From Jidongwangia harbinensis (GTDB taxonomy: Bacteria > Actinomycetota > Actinomycetes > Mycobacteriales > Micromonosporaceae), in assembly GCF_020216025.1 (NCBI RefSeq), contig NZ_JAIWNC010000043.1, positions 26,702 through 90,701 of the forward strand: a DNA stretch of 64,000 bases. Direction: 5' to 3'. Positions 45,401 through 53,382 of this stretch are shown here, piece by piece. Both the position numbers and the translations under genes were made by a program. Position 1 is the stretch's first letter, and the number at the start of each line of letters is the position of its first letter. Below the pieces are notes generated by a model, which searched no databases, was not told the origin of the DNA, and saw only the letters and a program-made list of their open reading frames with translations.

Positions 45401-48242
45401 CACCGTGGCGCAGATCGCCGCCGACGCGGCGGCCGCGCTCGGGGTCCGCCCGCTGCTCGAACCCACCGAGTTCGCCGACGCCACGCTGGGCCGGCTCGCC
45501 GAGGTCCTCGCCGCGGCGGAGCCGGACGACGGCGACGGCGGCGTCGTCAGCGGTGCCGCGGACTGGGTACGCGCCTTCGAGACCGTGCCGGTGCCGGCGG
45601 CCCGTCCGGTCGGGCACCGGACGCCGGCCCGCTGGACCGTGCTGGCCGACGAGGAGCAGCCGTGGCGTGCGGAGGTCGCCACGGCCTTCGGGCCGGTCGA
45701 CGGCGACGACGCGGCGCCGCGCGGCATCCTCCTGGTGCTCGGCGCCCGCCGGGACGCCGCCACCGCGCACCGGCTGCTGGCCGCGGCCCGGGAGGCGGCG
45801 GACCCGGCCCGGTGCGACCGGTTCGCGGTGCTGCACCACGGCGGCGCGGCCGGTCTGGCCAAGACGCTGTTCCTGGAACGCCCGGGCCTGCCGGTGCGGG
45901 TGATCGAGATGCCTCCGGGCCCGTCCGCGGGCCTTCTCGCCGAGGCGCGCGCCGAGGCCGAGACCGGCGGCGGCTTCGCCGAGGTACGGCTGACCGGCAG
46001 CGCCCGCAGCACCCCCCGGCTGCGCCCGCTGCCGGTCCGCCGCTCCGCCCAGCCATACCTGCGGGCGGACGACGTGCTGCTGGTCACCGGCGGCGGCAAG
46101 GGCATCGGCGCGCTGTGCGCACACGCCCTGGCCGCGGCGTCCGGTGCCCGGGTGGCGCTGCTCGGCCGGTCACCGGCGGACGACCCCGAGGTGGCCGGCA
46201 CGCTCGACCGGTTCCGCGACGCCGGACTGGACGTGCGGTACCTGCGCGCCGACACCGGCGACCCGGCCGCCGTCCGCACCGCGGTGGCCCGGGTCCGCGC
46301 CGACCTCGGCGAGCCGACCGCGGTGCTGCACGCGGCCGGCGTCAACGACCCGGCCCGGCTCGCCGACGTCACCGCCGAACAGGTCGACCGGACCCTGCGG
46401 CCGAAGACCGTCGCCCTGGCGAACCTGCTCGCCGCGGTCGACCCGGCCCGGCTCCGGCTGCTCCTCGCGTTCGGGTCGATCATCGGGGCCGGCGGCATGC
46501 CCGGCGAGGCGCACTACGCGCTGGCCAACGACTGGCTGCGGCTGGACGTCCGGGCGGCCGCCCGGCTGCTGCCCGGCACCCGCTGCCGGGTCCTGGACTG
46601 GTCGGTGTGGTCCGGCGCCGGGATGGGGGAGCGACTCGGCCTGCTCCAGTCGATGCTGCGGCGCGGGGTCAGCCCGATCGGGATCGACGCCGGAGTCGAG
46701 TGGTGCCGCCGGCTGGTGGACGACCCGGACGCCCCGGTGGAGGTCGTGGTCACCGGCCGGTACGGGCAACTGCCCACCCTGCGTCTGGACGGCGCCGACC
46801 TGTCGCTGCACCGGTTCCTGGACCAGCCGCTGGTCTGGTACCCGGGCGTGGAACTGGTCACCGAGACCACGCTGTCCGCGGCCACCGACCCGTACCTGGC
46901 CGACCACAGCGTCTCCGGCACCCCGCTGGTCCCCGCGGTGCTCGGCCTGGAGGCGATGGCCCAGGTGGCGGCCGCGGTCACCGGCCGGGCGGTCACCGGT
47001 TTCCGGGACGCCGAGCTGCCGAGACCGATCTCGGTGCCGGCCGACGGCGAGCGCACCATCCGGGTCGCCGCGCTGGCCCGGGAGGACGGCGAGGTGCTGG
47101 TGACGGTGCGCAGCGACGAGACGTCGTACGGCGTCGACCACTTCCGCGCCCGGTGCACGTTCGGCCCCCCGGACCCCGAGCCGTTCCCGGAGGTCACGCC
47201 GACCGCACCGGAGACCGAACCGGACCGGCTGCCGGACGGCGTCTACGGCCGGATGCTGTTCCACGGCCCCCGGTTCCAGCGGGTCCGCCACTACACCGAA
47301 CTGCGCGCCCGGCGCGGTGTCGCCGAGGTGGCGGTGGACGACGACGCGGTGTGGTTCGGCGGGTTCCTGTCACCGGCCCTGCTGCTCGGGGACTTCGGCG
47401 CCCGGGACGCGTTCCTGCACGCCGCCCAGGCCTGCGTGCCGCACTGGCGGGTGCTGCCGATGGCGATCGGCCGGATCGACCTGATCGCCCGGCCGGCCAC
47501 CGGCCCGGCCCGGGTGGTCGCGGTGGAGCGGTGGTCGGACCGCCAGACGTTGCGCTTCGACCTGGCGGTGCTGGACCAGGCCGGAAAACCGTACGAGATC
47601 TGGCGGGACCTCACGCTGCGCGCGGTGGAGTCGCTGCCGCTGCCGGAGAGCTGGCCGGTCGCGCTGGCCGTGCCGTACCTGGAACGCCGGCTCGGGGAAC
47701 TCGGTTTCCCGGAGGTCCGGGTGGCGTTCGCCGGTGCGGCCGGAGGTGCCGGCCGCCGGGAGCGCAGCGCGTCCGCGTTCGCCGGACTGCTCGGCCCGGA
47801 CACGCCGGTGCGGTACCGGGTGGACGGCCGGCCGGAGACCGCCTCCGGCCGGATCTCCGCGGCGCACGCCGCCCGGCACACCCTGGCGGTGTACGCGTCC
47901 ACCACGGTCGCCGGTGACCTGGAACCGCTGGCCACCCGGGACGCCGACACCTGGCGCGCGATGCTCGGCGCGGAGCGGTTCGGCTGCGCCCGGGAACTGG
48001 TCCGGGACGGCCGCGCGGCGGACCTCGACGAGGCCGCCACCCGGGTGTGGACGGCCGCGGAGTGCATCCGCAAGGCCGGTCTGACCGGTCCGGTGCCGCT
48101 CGCCGTGAGCACGACGGCCGGTGCCGACTCCGACGACGGCTGGGTGGTGTTCGCCTGCGGCAGCCGGCGGATCGCCACGGTACGGATCCGGCTCGCCGAC
48201 GAGCCCGACCCGGTGATCGTCGCGGTCCTGACCGACCGCTGA
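42489..48242 (+). CDS. pksE: Iterative enediyne polyketide synthase PKSE (KS-AT-ACP-KR-DH-PPTase)
   Basis: The 1917-residue protein has every PKSE domain in order: KS (Cys212 in DGACSSSLLAV, His in EGHGTGTAVGD and GNIGHTKAAAG); malonyl-type AT (Ser655 in IGHSLGELT, HAFHSP); ACP (Ser970 in LHLNSITVAQI); KR (VTGGGKGIG, Tyr1343 in HYALANDWL); hotdog DH (His1473 in DHSVSGTPLVP); and a C-terminal phosphopantetheinyl transferase-like domain (RISAAHAARHT, CDLEP-equivalent GDLEPL, WTAAECIRKAG at 1854). It makes the polyene precursor of the enediyne core from malonyl-CoA and can arm its own ACP. ATG 42489 overlaps the UnbU stop. Confidence 0.97.
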   Translation: MSPDIAVVGLACRYPEADNPAELWENVLSQRRSFRRIPRERLSLDDHHSPDPATPDAIYADHAAVLEDYEFDRVRFRISGSTYRATDLTHWLALDTADAALADAGFADRFTADPARVSVVVGNTLTGEFSRASVLRLRWPYVRRQVGHALRRHGWDDDARAAFLAELERDYKAPFPEFGEDSLAGSLSNTIAGRICNAFDFGGGGYTVDGACSSSLLAVTTACEALVRGDVDFALAGGVDLSLDAFELTGFAKTQALATDLMRVYDERSAGFWPGEGCGMVALARYADAVEQGARIYATIAGWGISSDGRGGITRPEQRGQSLALDRAYRRAGYPISSVALFEGHGTGTAVGDATELGALGDARRAETRTARPAAIGSIKGNIGHTKAAAGVAGLIKAVLAVDRQVLPPTTGCERPHPELTRPDAALRVLRAAEPWPAGVPLRAAVSAMGFGGINSHITVEGVAGARRDRITGRERMLSASAHDAELIPLAGPDRPDVARQVTALVGAAPGLSFGQLRDLAIERAAAVDPAQPVRAAVLAATPAQFAARLETLAAALRDGTRPGPGSGVFLGEGTARPRIGFLFSGQGSPTYLDGGALARRFPAAAEVVAAAELTGGPDLRHTAIAQPAIVTAGLAGAAVLDLLGIAADVAIGHSLGELTALHWAGALPPAELVPLARARGRAMAECPGEPGAMVDLGADPETVSALLTGARVTIAAYNTPERTVVSGPVADLERVVAQARDRGIRATPLRVSHAFHSPSVAPAGDTLREYLKAVEFATPGAPVASTVTGGLLEPGTDLAELLVRQITAPVRFTDALSAAGPLDLLIEVGPGQVLTGLAQGCGRPAVASDAGGPGLAPMLQAVAAAYAAGVPVRFGALAAGRVPGRRPALETRTFLANPCELAPREDSAAPWQRPVPADEPPAGTGPAEDRAAGGSPLDILRSLVAARAELPIDAVPADSHLLTDLHLNSITVAQIAADAAAALGVRPLLEPTEFADATLGRLAEVLAAAEPDDGDGGVVSGAADWVRAFETVPVPAARPVGHRTPARWTVLADEEQPWRAEVATAFGPVDGDDAAPRGILLVLGARRDAATAHRLLAAAREAADPARCDRFAVLHHGGAAGLAKTLFLERPGLPVRVIEMPPGPSAGLLAEARAEAETGGGFAEVRLTGSARSTPRLRPLPVRRSAQPYLRADDVLLVTGGGKGIGALCAHALAAASGARVALLGRSPADDPEVAGTLDRFRDAGLDVRYLRADTGDPAAVRTAVARVRADLGEPTAVLHAAGVNDPARLADVTAEQVDRTLRPKTVALANLLAAVDPARLRLLLAFGSIIGAGGMPGEAHYALANDWLRLDVRAAARLLPGTRCRVLDWSVWSGAGMGERLGLLQSMLRRGVSPIGIDAGVEWCRRLVDDPDAPVEVVVTGRYGQLPTLRLDGADLSLHRFLDQPLVWYPGVELVTETTLSAATDPYLADHSVSGTPLVPAVLGLEAMAQVAAAVTGRAVTGFRDAELPRPISVPADGERTIRVAALAREDGEVLVTVRSDETSYGVDHFRARCTFGPPDPEPFPEVTPTAPETEPDRLPDGVYGRMLFHGPRFQRVRHYTELRARRGVAEVAVDDDAVWFGGFLSPALLLGDFGARDAFLHAAQACVPHWRVLPMAIGRIDLIARPATGPARVVAVERWSDRQTLRFDLAVLDQAGKPYEIWRDLTLRAVESLPLPESWPVALAVPYLERRLGELGFPEVRVAFAGAAGGAGRRERSASAFAGLLGPDTPVRYRVDGRPETASGRISAAHAARHTLAVYASTTVAGDLEPLATRDADTWRAMLGAERFGCARELVRDGRAADLDEAATRVWTAAECIRKAGLTGPVPLAVSTTAGADSDDGWVVFACGSRRIATVRIRLADEPDPVIVAVLTDR

Positions 48243-48300
48243 GTGCACGTCATCGCCGCCGTGGTGGCCAGGCCGCCCGGCACCAATCTGGGAGGAACGT

Positions 48301-49359
48301 GTGAGCAGACACAACGGAGGCCGTCCCTTTGTGCTCATGATCAACGGTAGTCAGACCGAACCGTCCCGGTCCCGGGCCCTGCTCGACGCCGCCGCGGACG
48401 TGATGGCGACCATGGGGGCCGAACCGGCCCGCTGGTACGCCGGACCGGGCGGCGAGTCGGCGCACGCCGAGCTGCGCGAGCTGGCGAACGCGGCGGCGGC
48501 GGTGGTGCTGGTGACGCCGGTGTACCACAACTCGTTCTCCGGTGCGCTCAAGAGCGCCCTCGACCACCTCAACGCCGGCCACCTGACCGGCAAGCCGGTG
48601 GCGCTGATGTCCACCGGCGGCACCTACAACTGCCAGGCGATCGACCAGCTCCGCATCGTCGTGGGGGCGATGCGCGGGGTGGTGGTACCGACCCATCTGA
48701 TCGCCACCGACGCGGACTTCGCCTATCTGGTGGACGGATACCAGCTGACCGGCCCGAAGCTGCGGTCCCGGCTGGTCGACCTGATCGAGGAACTCATCTG
48801 GTTCACCGGACGGCTGCAGGACCGGCCGGCCACCGACGACGCCACCGGCGCCGCGACCGGACCGGCGGACGCCGCCGCGCAGTGGAAGGACGTGGGAATG
48901 AGCGCGCCGCGCCCGTGGAACGGCCAACTGTCCGAGGCGATCACCCGCGCGGTGTCGTTCATCCGCGACAACTACGACGACAGCGAGCTGACCCTGGACT
49001 CGGTCGCCCGGGAGGCGCACATCAGCCGTTTTCATTTCTCCCGCAGCTTCAAGGCGCAGACCGGCCGCCGGTTCATCGACTACCTGACCATGCTGCGGCT
49101 GAGCCGCGCCCGCACGCTGCTGGCCGAGACGGACGACTCGGTGACCGCCATCTGCCACGCCGTCGGATACCGGGACCTGAGCCACTTCGAGCGGACGTTC
49201 AAGGGCTGGTTCGCGTTGTCCCCGTCGGAGTTCCGCCGCCGGCAACGGACCAGCACCGCGGCCGCGCCGGCGCCGCCGCGCCGACTGCCCGCGCCGCGCG
49301 GGCCGGAGCCGATACCGCTGCGGCCGGAGACCCTGGCCTCGTCCCGGCGGCCGGCATGA
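48301..49359 (+). CDS. NADPH-dependent FMN reductase domain fused to AraC-type DNA-binding domain
   Basis: The 352-residue protein has a flavodoxin-like FMN reductase half (about residues 1-170: LMINGSQTEPSRSRALLDAA, the FMN loop VTPVYHNSFSGALKSALDHL, MSTGGTYN) joined by a short linker to an AraC HTH (about 205-305: FIRDNYDDSELTLDSVAREA, ISRFHFSRSFKAQTGRRF, AVGYRDLSHFERTFKGWFAL). GTG 48301 follows GGGAGGAACGT. AraC proteins normally carry cupin or other sensor domains; a flavin reductase is unusual and suggests redox-gated control. It lies 58 bases after PKSE and is probably in its operon. Whether the reductase half is active is unknown. Confidence 0.85.
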   Translation: MSRHNGGRPFVLMINGSQTEPSRSRALLDAAADVMATMGAEPARWYAGPGGESAHAELRELANAAAAVVLVTPVYHNSFSGALKSALDHLNAGHLTGKPVALMSTGGTYNCQAIDQLRIVVGAMRGVVVPTHLIATDADFAYLVDGYQLTGPKLRSRLVDLIEELIWFTGRLQDRPATDDATGAATGPADAAAQWKDVGMSAPRPWNGQLSEAITRAVSFIRDNYDDSELTLDSVAREAHISRFHFSRSFKAQTGRRFIDYLTMLRLSRARTLLAETDDSVTAICHAVGYRDLSHFERTFKGWFALSPSEFRRRQRTSTAAAPAPPRRLPAPRGPEPIPLRPETLASSRRPA

Positions 49360-50099
49360 CCGTCACCGAAGCCGGCTGGCAGGCGTTCTTCGCCCATCCG
49401 GAGTATCCACGGCTGGTCAGCGGCATCCTGACCGAGGAACGCACCCGGGCCGAGCTGGCCGCGATCCGGCGGGCGGCCGGCCTGGCGCCCGGCACCGCGG
49501 TCCTCGACCTCGGCTGCGGTCAGGGCCGGCTGAGCGTGCCCCTGGCCCGGGCCGGCTGCCGGGTCACCGCGCTGGACAGCAGCCCGGAACTGCTGTCCCG
49601 GGCGGCCGGGGCCGCCGCCGCGGCGGACGTGCCGATCGAGTTCGTCCGGGCCGACATGGGTGACCTGGCCGACGTGGGAAAGTACGACGTGGTGCTGAAC
49701 ATCGGCACCGCGTTCGGGTACGCCGCGGACGCCGACCACGACCGCACCCTGGCCGCCGTGCACCGGGCCCTGCGGCCGGGCGGCGTGCTGCTGCTGGACA
49801 CCGAGAACCGGGAACGCCTGGTACGGCACGAATCCAGCATGACGTTCGACCGGCTGGGCACCACCGTCCGATGCGACCGGTCGTACGACCCGGCCACCGG
49901 GCGCTGGCACGAGGCGCTGAGCTGGGAGCACGAGGGACGCGCCGAACACGCCGGATACACCCTGCGGCTGTACACCGTGCCGGAGCTGTCCGCGGCGTTG
50001 CGCCGGGCCGGCTTCACCGCGGTGGACGCGTGGGGTGACCTGTCCGGGACGCCGTACCGGATGGACAGTCCACGGACGGTGCTGCGGGCCCGGCGCTGA
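49356..50099 (+). CDS. Class I SAM-dependent methyltransferase
   Basis: The 247-residue protein has motif I AVLDLGCGQGRLSVPLARAG, the acidic VTALDSSPELL and GKYDVVLNIGTAFGY (motif II/III), with a beta-rich lid SYDPATGRWHEALSWEH typical of the methyltransferase_11/25 group. ATG 49356 overlaps the stop of the FMN-reductase/AraC gene, so it extends the PKSE operon. It probably methylates a sugar or core hydroxyl of the enediyne. Its last 86 bases overlap the convergent ABC transporter gene. Confidence 0.88.
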   Translation: MTVTEAGWQAFFAHPEYPRLVSGILTEERTRAELAAIRRAAGLAPGTAVLDLGCGQGRLSVPLARAGCRVTALDSSPELLSRAAGAAAAADVPIEFVRADMGDLADVGKYDVVLNIGTAFGYAADADHDRTLAAVHRALRPGGVLLLDTENRERLVRHESSMTFDRLGTTVRCDRSYDPATGRWHEALSWEHEGRAEHAGYTLRLYTVPELSAALRRAGFTAVDAWGDLSGTPYRMDSPRTVLRARR

Positions 50100-51852
50100 C
50101 CTCGGCCCGGCTCGACCAGGCGGCCCACAGCGCGGCGTACCGGCCGCCCCGGGCGATCAGGTCGTCGTGGGTGCCGGTCTCGGCGATCCGGCCGCCGGCC
50201 AGCACCGCGATCCGGTCGCAGGCCCGGGCCTGGGTCAGCCGGTGTGCCACCACGATCGCGGTCCGGCCGTCGATCAGCGCGGCTGCCGCCTCGTCCAGGT
50301 CGCGTGCGCCGGCGCTGCCCGCCTCGGCCGTCGCCTCGTCCAGCACGACCGCCGGCGGGTCGCGCAGGGCCAGCCGGGCCAGGGCGAGCTGCTGGACCCG
50401 CGCGGCGGTCAGTTCGTGCCCGCCGGGACCGACCGGGGTGTCCAGCCCGTGCGGCAGGGCCCGGACCCAGGCGTCGGCCCGGGCCGCGCGCAGCGCCGCG
50501 AAGATCTGCTCGTCGTCGCTGCCGGGTGCCGCGAGGGTGAGGTCGTCGCGCAGTGACCCGGTGAAGACGGCCGTCTCCTGGGAGATGACGCCGATCCAGT
50601 CGCGCAGCACCGCGGGATCGAGGGCGGCGACGTCGACCGCGCCGTCGGCGTCGGTCAGGGTGATCCGGCCACCGGTGGCGGCGAAGGTGCCGGCGATCAG
50701 GTTGGCCAGCGTGGTCTTCCCGGCCCCGCTGCCGCCGACCAGGGCCAGCGACGTACCCGCGGGCACGGAGAGGTCGACGTCGTGCAGCACCTCGGCGCCG
50801 CCGCCGTACGCGTGCCGGACGTTCCGTGCCCGGATCGACACCGAGCGGGTACCGGCCGGACGGCGGGTGACGCCCGGTGCCGGCCGCGGCACCCGCAGGA
50901 CACCGACGGCCCGGGCCAGGGCGGCGTGCGCGCGCTGCACGTCGTCGAACGCGAGCAGCACCGTGGCCAGCGGGTCGAACAGGCGGTGGAACAGCAACGC
51001 GGCGGCGGTCACCGCGCCGACGCTGACCAGGTCGGCGCGGACCAGCCAGTACCCGGTCAGCAGCACCGCCACCAGCCCGGCCGCCTCGGCCGCGTTCATC
51101 GACTTGCTGAACCAGAGGTAGCCGCGTGCGGCCCGCAGCCCGACGGTCACCGCGTCCCGGGACGCCCCGGCGAGCCGGCGGGTCTGCAGCGCCGCCATGC
51201 CGTAGGCGTGCACGGTGGACCGGCCGTGCAGCGATTCGAGCAGGACCCGGCCCCGCTCGGCGGCCAGCCGTCGTTCGGCCGCGTAGAGCCGCGCGGCCCG
51301 GGGCAGGTACACCCACAGGCTGAGCCCGTAGATCGGGAACACCACCGCGAAGGCGAGCGCCAGCCGCCAGTCCAGCGTGAGGAAGCCGGCCGTGGACAGC
51401 ACGATCGCGACGCCGGCCCGGAGCACCTCGGCCACCAGCGGTACCGCGGTCACGAAGTCCTCCAGGTCCTCGGTGACCCGGGACGCCGCGTCGCCACGGC
51501 CGGCGTTCTCCAGCACCGCCGGTGGCAACGCCAGCGTCCGCGCCACGACCTGCTCGCGCAGATCGGCCGCGACGCGGGCGCCGAGACGTTCGGTGGCCCG
51601 CAGGGCCAGGGCGGTGCCGGCGGCGCCGGCCAGGATGGCCGACCCGGTGCCGAGGACCAGACCCGTCGGGTACCCGGCCCCGGCGCGGACCGCGTCGACC
51701 AGCCGCCCCAGCAGCAGCGGCACGGCTACGGTCAGGGCGGCGCTCGCCACGGTCCAGGCCAGGGCGGTCAGCGCGGCTCCGGGATGGGCCCGGACGAGCC
51801 TCGCCAGGGCCGCGGCGCCCTGCCGTCCGGTCGCGGTCGGCAGCGGCGTCAT
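50014..51852 (-). CDS. ABC exporter half-transporter with degenerate signature motif
   Basis: The 612-residue protein has six transmembrane helices (about residues 20-310) and one ATPase domain (about 345-580). Walker A is intact (LVGGSGAGKTTLANLI) and Walker B is intact (AVVLDEATAE), but the signature LSGGQ is replaced by ELTAARVQQLALAR. The partner encoded upstream has the opposite set of defects, so the two form a heterodimer with one working and one dead ATP site. Its start overlaps the partner's stop (ATGA). It likely exports the cluster's product. The last 35 residues run past the domain, overlapping the methyltransferase gene. Confidence 0.85.
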   Translation of the reverse strand: MTPLPTATGRQGAAALARLVRAHPGAALTALAWTVASAALTVAVPLLLGRLVDAVRAGAGYPTGLVLGTGSAILAGAAGTALALRATERLGARVAADLREQVVARTLALPPAVLENAGRGDAASRVTEDLEDFVTAVPLVAEVLRAGVAIVLSTAGFLTLDWRLALAFAVVFPIYGLSLWVYLPRAARLYAAERRLAAERGRVLLESLHGRSTVHAYGMAALQTRRLAGASRDAVTVGLRAARGYLWFSKSMNAAEAAGLVAVLLTGYWLVRADLVSVGAVTAAALLFHRLFDPLATVLLAFDDVQRAHAALARAVGVLRVPRPAPGVTRRPAGTRSVSIRARNVRHAYGGGAEVLHDVDLSVPAGTSLALVGGSGAGKTTLANLIAGTFAATGGRITLTDADGAVDVAALDPAVLRDWIGVISQETAVFTGSLRDDLTLAAPGSDDEQIFAALRAARADAWVRALPHGLDTPVGPGGHELTAARVQQLALARLALRDPPAVVLDEATAEAGSAGARDLDEAAAALIDGRTAIVVAHRLTQARACDRIAVLAGGRIAETGTHDDLIARGGRYAALWAAWSSRAEVSAGPAAPSVDCPSGTASRTGHPTRPPR

Positions 51853-53372
51853 CGCAGCACCACCTCGGCGTACTCCGCGTTCGCGGTGAGCTGGGCGTGG
51901 GTGCCCACGGCGGGCGGCCGGTCACCGGCCAGGAACAGCACGCGATCGCAGCGGGCGAGCAGCGCCGGTGCGGTACTGAGCACCACGGTGGTTCCCCGGT
52001 CCGCGCGGCGCGCCGTGGCCAGGCCGGACGCGACGAGGTCCGCGGTCACCGCGTCGACCGCGGTGAGCGGGTCACACAGCACCAGCAGGGACGGGCGGGC
52101 GGCCAGCGCGCGGGCCAGCGCCACCCGTTGCCGCTGCCCGCCGGAGAGGTTCACCCCGCCGTCGAGCAGCGCGGTGTCCACGTCGTCCGCCTGGGCCGCG
52201 GTGAGTGCCCGCCCGATCGTCGCGGGGTCGGGGTCCCGGCCGGTGTCCAGCGCCTCCGGCAGCGTCCGGCCGAACAGGTGCACCGTGTGCGGCTCCACCA
52301 GTACGTCTCCGCCGGCCGCCGCGAGCCGGCCGGCCAGGTCGTCGTCGGCGGCCGCCCCGGTGGTGACGATGCCGAGCATCTCGCCGGGCCGCACGTCGAT
52401 CTCCGGTCCCGCCTCCGGCGGCGGGGGCGCCGCGTCCGCCGGTTCGAGCAGGACCGCGATCCGGGCCGCACCGGCCCGGGAGACGGCCGCCAGCCGGATG
52501 CCGGTGGCGATGCGGCGGACCGGATCGCCGACGAACGCCGCCATCGCGACGACCGTGACGAACTCGCCCACGCTGACCCGGCCGGACCTGGACATCGCGC
52601 CCGCCGCGGCCACCGTGCCCACCAGCACCAGCCCGGTGGCCAGCAGGCCGGCGCCCTCGACCACCGCGGACGCGGTCGCGCCGCGCAGGGCCGCGTCCCG
52701 CGACGCCCGGCCGGCCCGGCGGTAGCGCCGGACCGCCTCGGGTACGCCGCCGAAGCCGCGCAGCGGCCGCAGCCCCTGGACGAGTTCCGCGGCGAGCGCC
52801 GCCGCCAGCCCGGACGTCCGTTGGCGGAACTCGATCCGGCGTTGCAGCCACGGGCTGATCCGGTCGACGGCCAGCGCGAGGGCCGGGACTCCGAGCGCGA
52901 TGCCGAGGCCCAGCCACACGTCCACCCGGACCAGGACGGCGACCGTCACGAGCAGACCGGCGCAGCCCGACACCACGTTGACCACCACCCGCGCCGTCTC
53001 GGCGACGGCCTTGGCGTCGGACACCAGGACGGTGGCCAGGTCGCCCGCCCCGCGCCCGGCGCCGGCGCGCGGATCGGCGAGCAGCCGGCCGGCCACCCGG
53101 ACGCGCAGGTCGTGGGCCTCCTCCGTGGCCACCGCGGTGATCTGCCAGAACGTGGTGCCGCCACCGGTCGCGAGCAGCGCGAACAGCGCCACGATGCCGG
53201 CCACGGCGACCAGGATCGCCCCCGGCGGCCCGCCGTCCACCGCGTGGTCGACGGCCAGGCCGATGGCCAGCGGGACCAGCGCCTCGCAGACCTGATGGGC
53301 GCTCGACGCCGCGCAGGCCAGGACGAGCGGACGGACCTGACGGCGGAGCATTCCGGTGCGGAGAGCGGGCAT
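51849..53372 (-). CDS. ABC exporter half-transporter with degenerate Walker motifs
   Basis: The 507-residue protein has an exporter membrane domain (about residues 1-300) and an ATPase domain whose Walker A is lost (EMLGIVTTGAAADDDLAGRL, no GKS/T) and whose Walker B reads LVLCDPLTAVD instead of LLLDEATSALD. The signature LSGGQRQRVALARAL is intact. It would supply the signature to the partner's Walker site and nothing to the other. ATG 53372 is preferred; an open frame upstream is antisense to the regulator end. It follows the ArsR-type gene by 10 bases. Confidence 0.85.
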   Translation of the reverse strand: MPALRTGMLRRQVRPLVLACAASSAHQVCEALVPLAIGLAVDHAVDGGPPGAILVAVAGIVALFALLATGGGTTFWQITAVATEEAHDLRVRVAGRLLADPRAGAGRGAGDLATVLVSDAKAVAETARVVVNVVSGCAGLLVTVAVLVRVDVWLGLGIALGVPALALAVDRISPWLQRRIEFRQRTSGLAAALAAELVQGLRPLRGFGGVPEAVRRYRRAGRASRDAALRGATASAVVEGAGLLATGLVLVGTVAAAGAMSRSGRVSVGEFVTVVAMAAFVGDPVRRIATGIRLAAVSRAGAARIAVLLEPADAAPPPPEAGPEIDVRPGEMLGIVTTGAAADDDLAGRLAAAGGDVLVEPHTVHLFGRTLPEALDTGRDPDPATIGRALTAAQADDVDTALLDGGVNLSGGQRQRVALARALAARPSLLVLCDPLTAVDAVTADLVASGLATARRADRGTTVVLSTAPALLARCDRVLFLAGDRPPAVGTHAQLTANAEYAEVVLR

Positions 53373-53382
53373 GGCCACGAAG

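Noticed and set aside
41835..48242. A longer PKSE start giving 2135 residues
   Set aside because: The extra N-terminal 218 codons are an out-of-frame reading of UnbU. ATG 42489 overlaps the UnbU stop and begins exactly at the KS domain.
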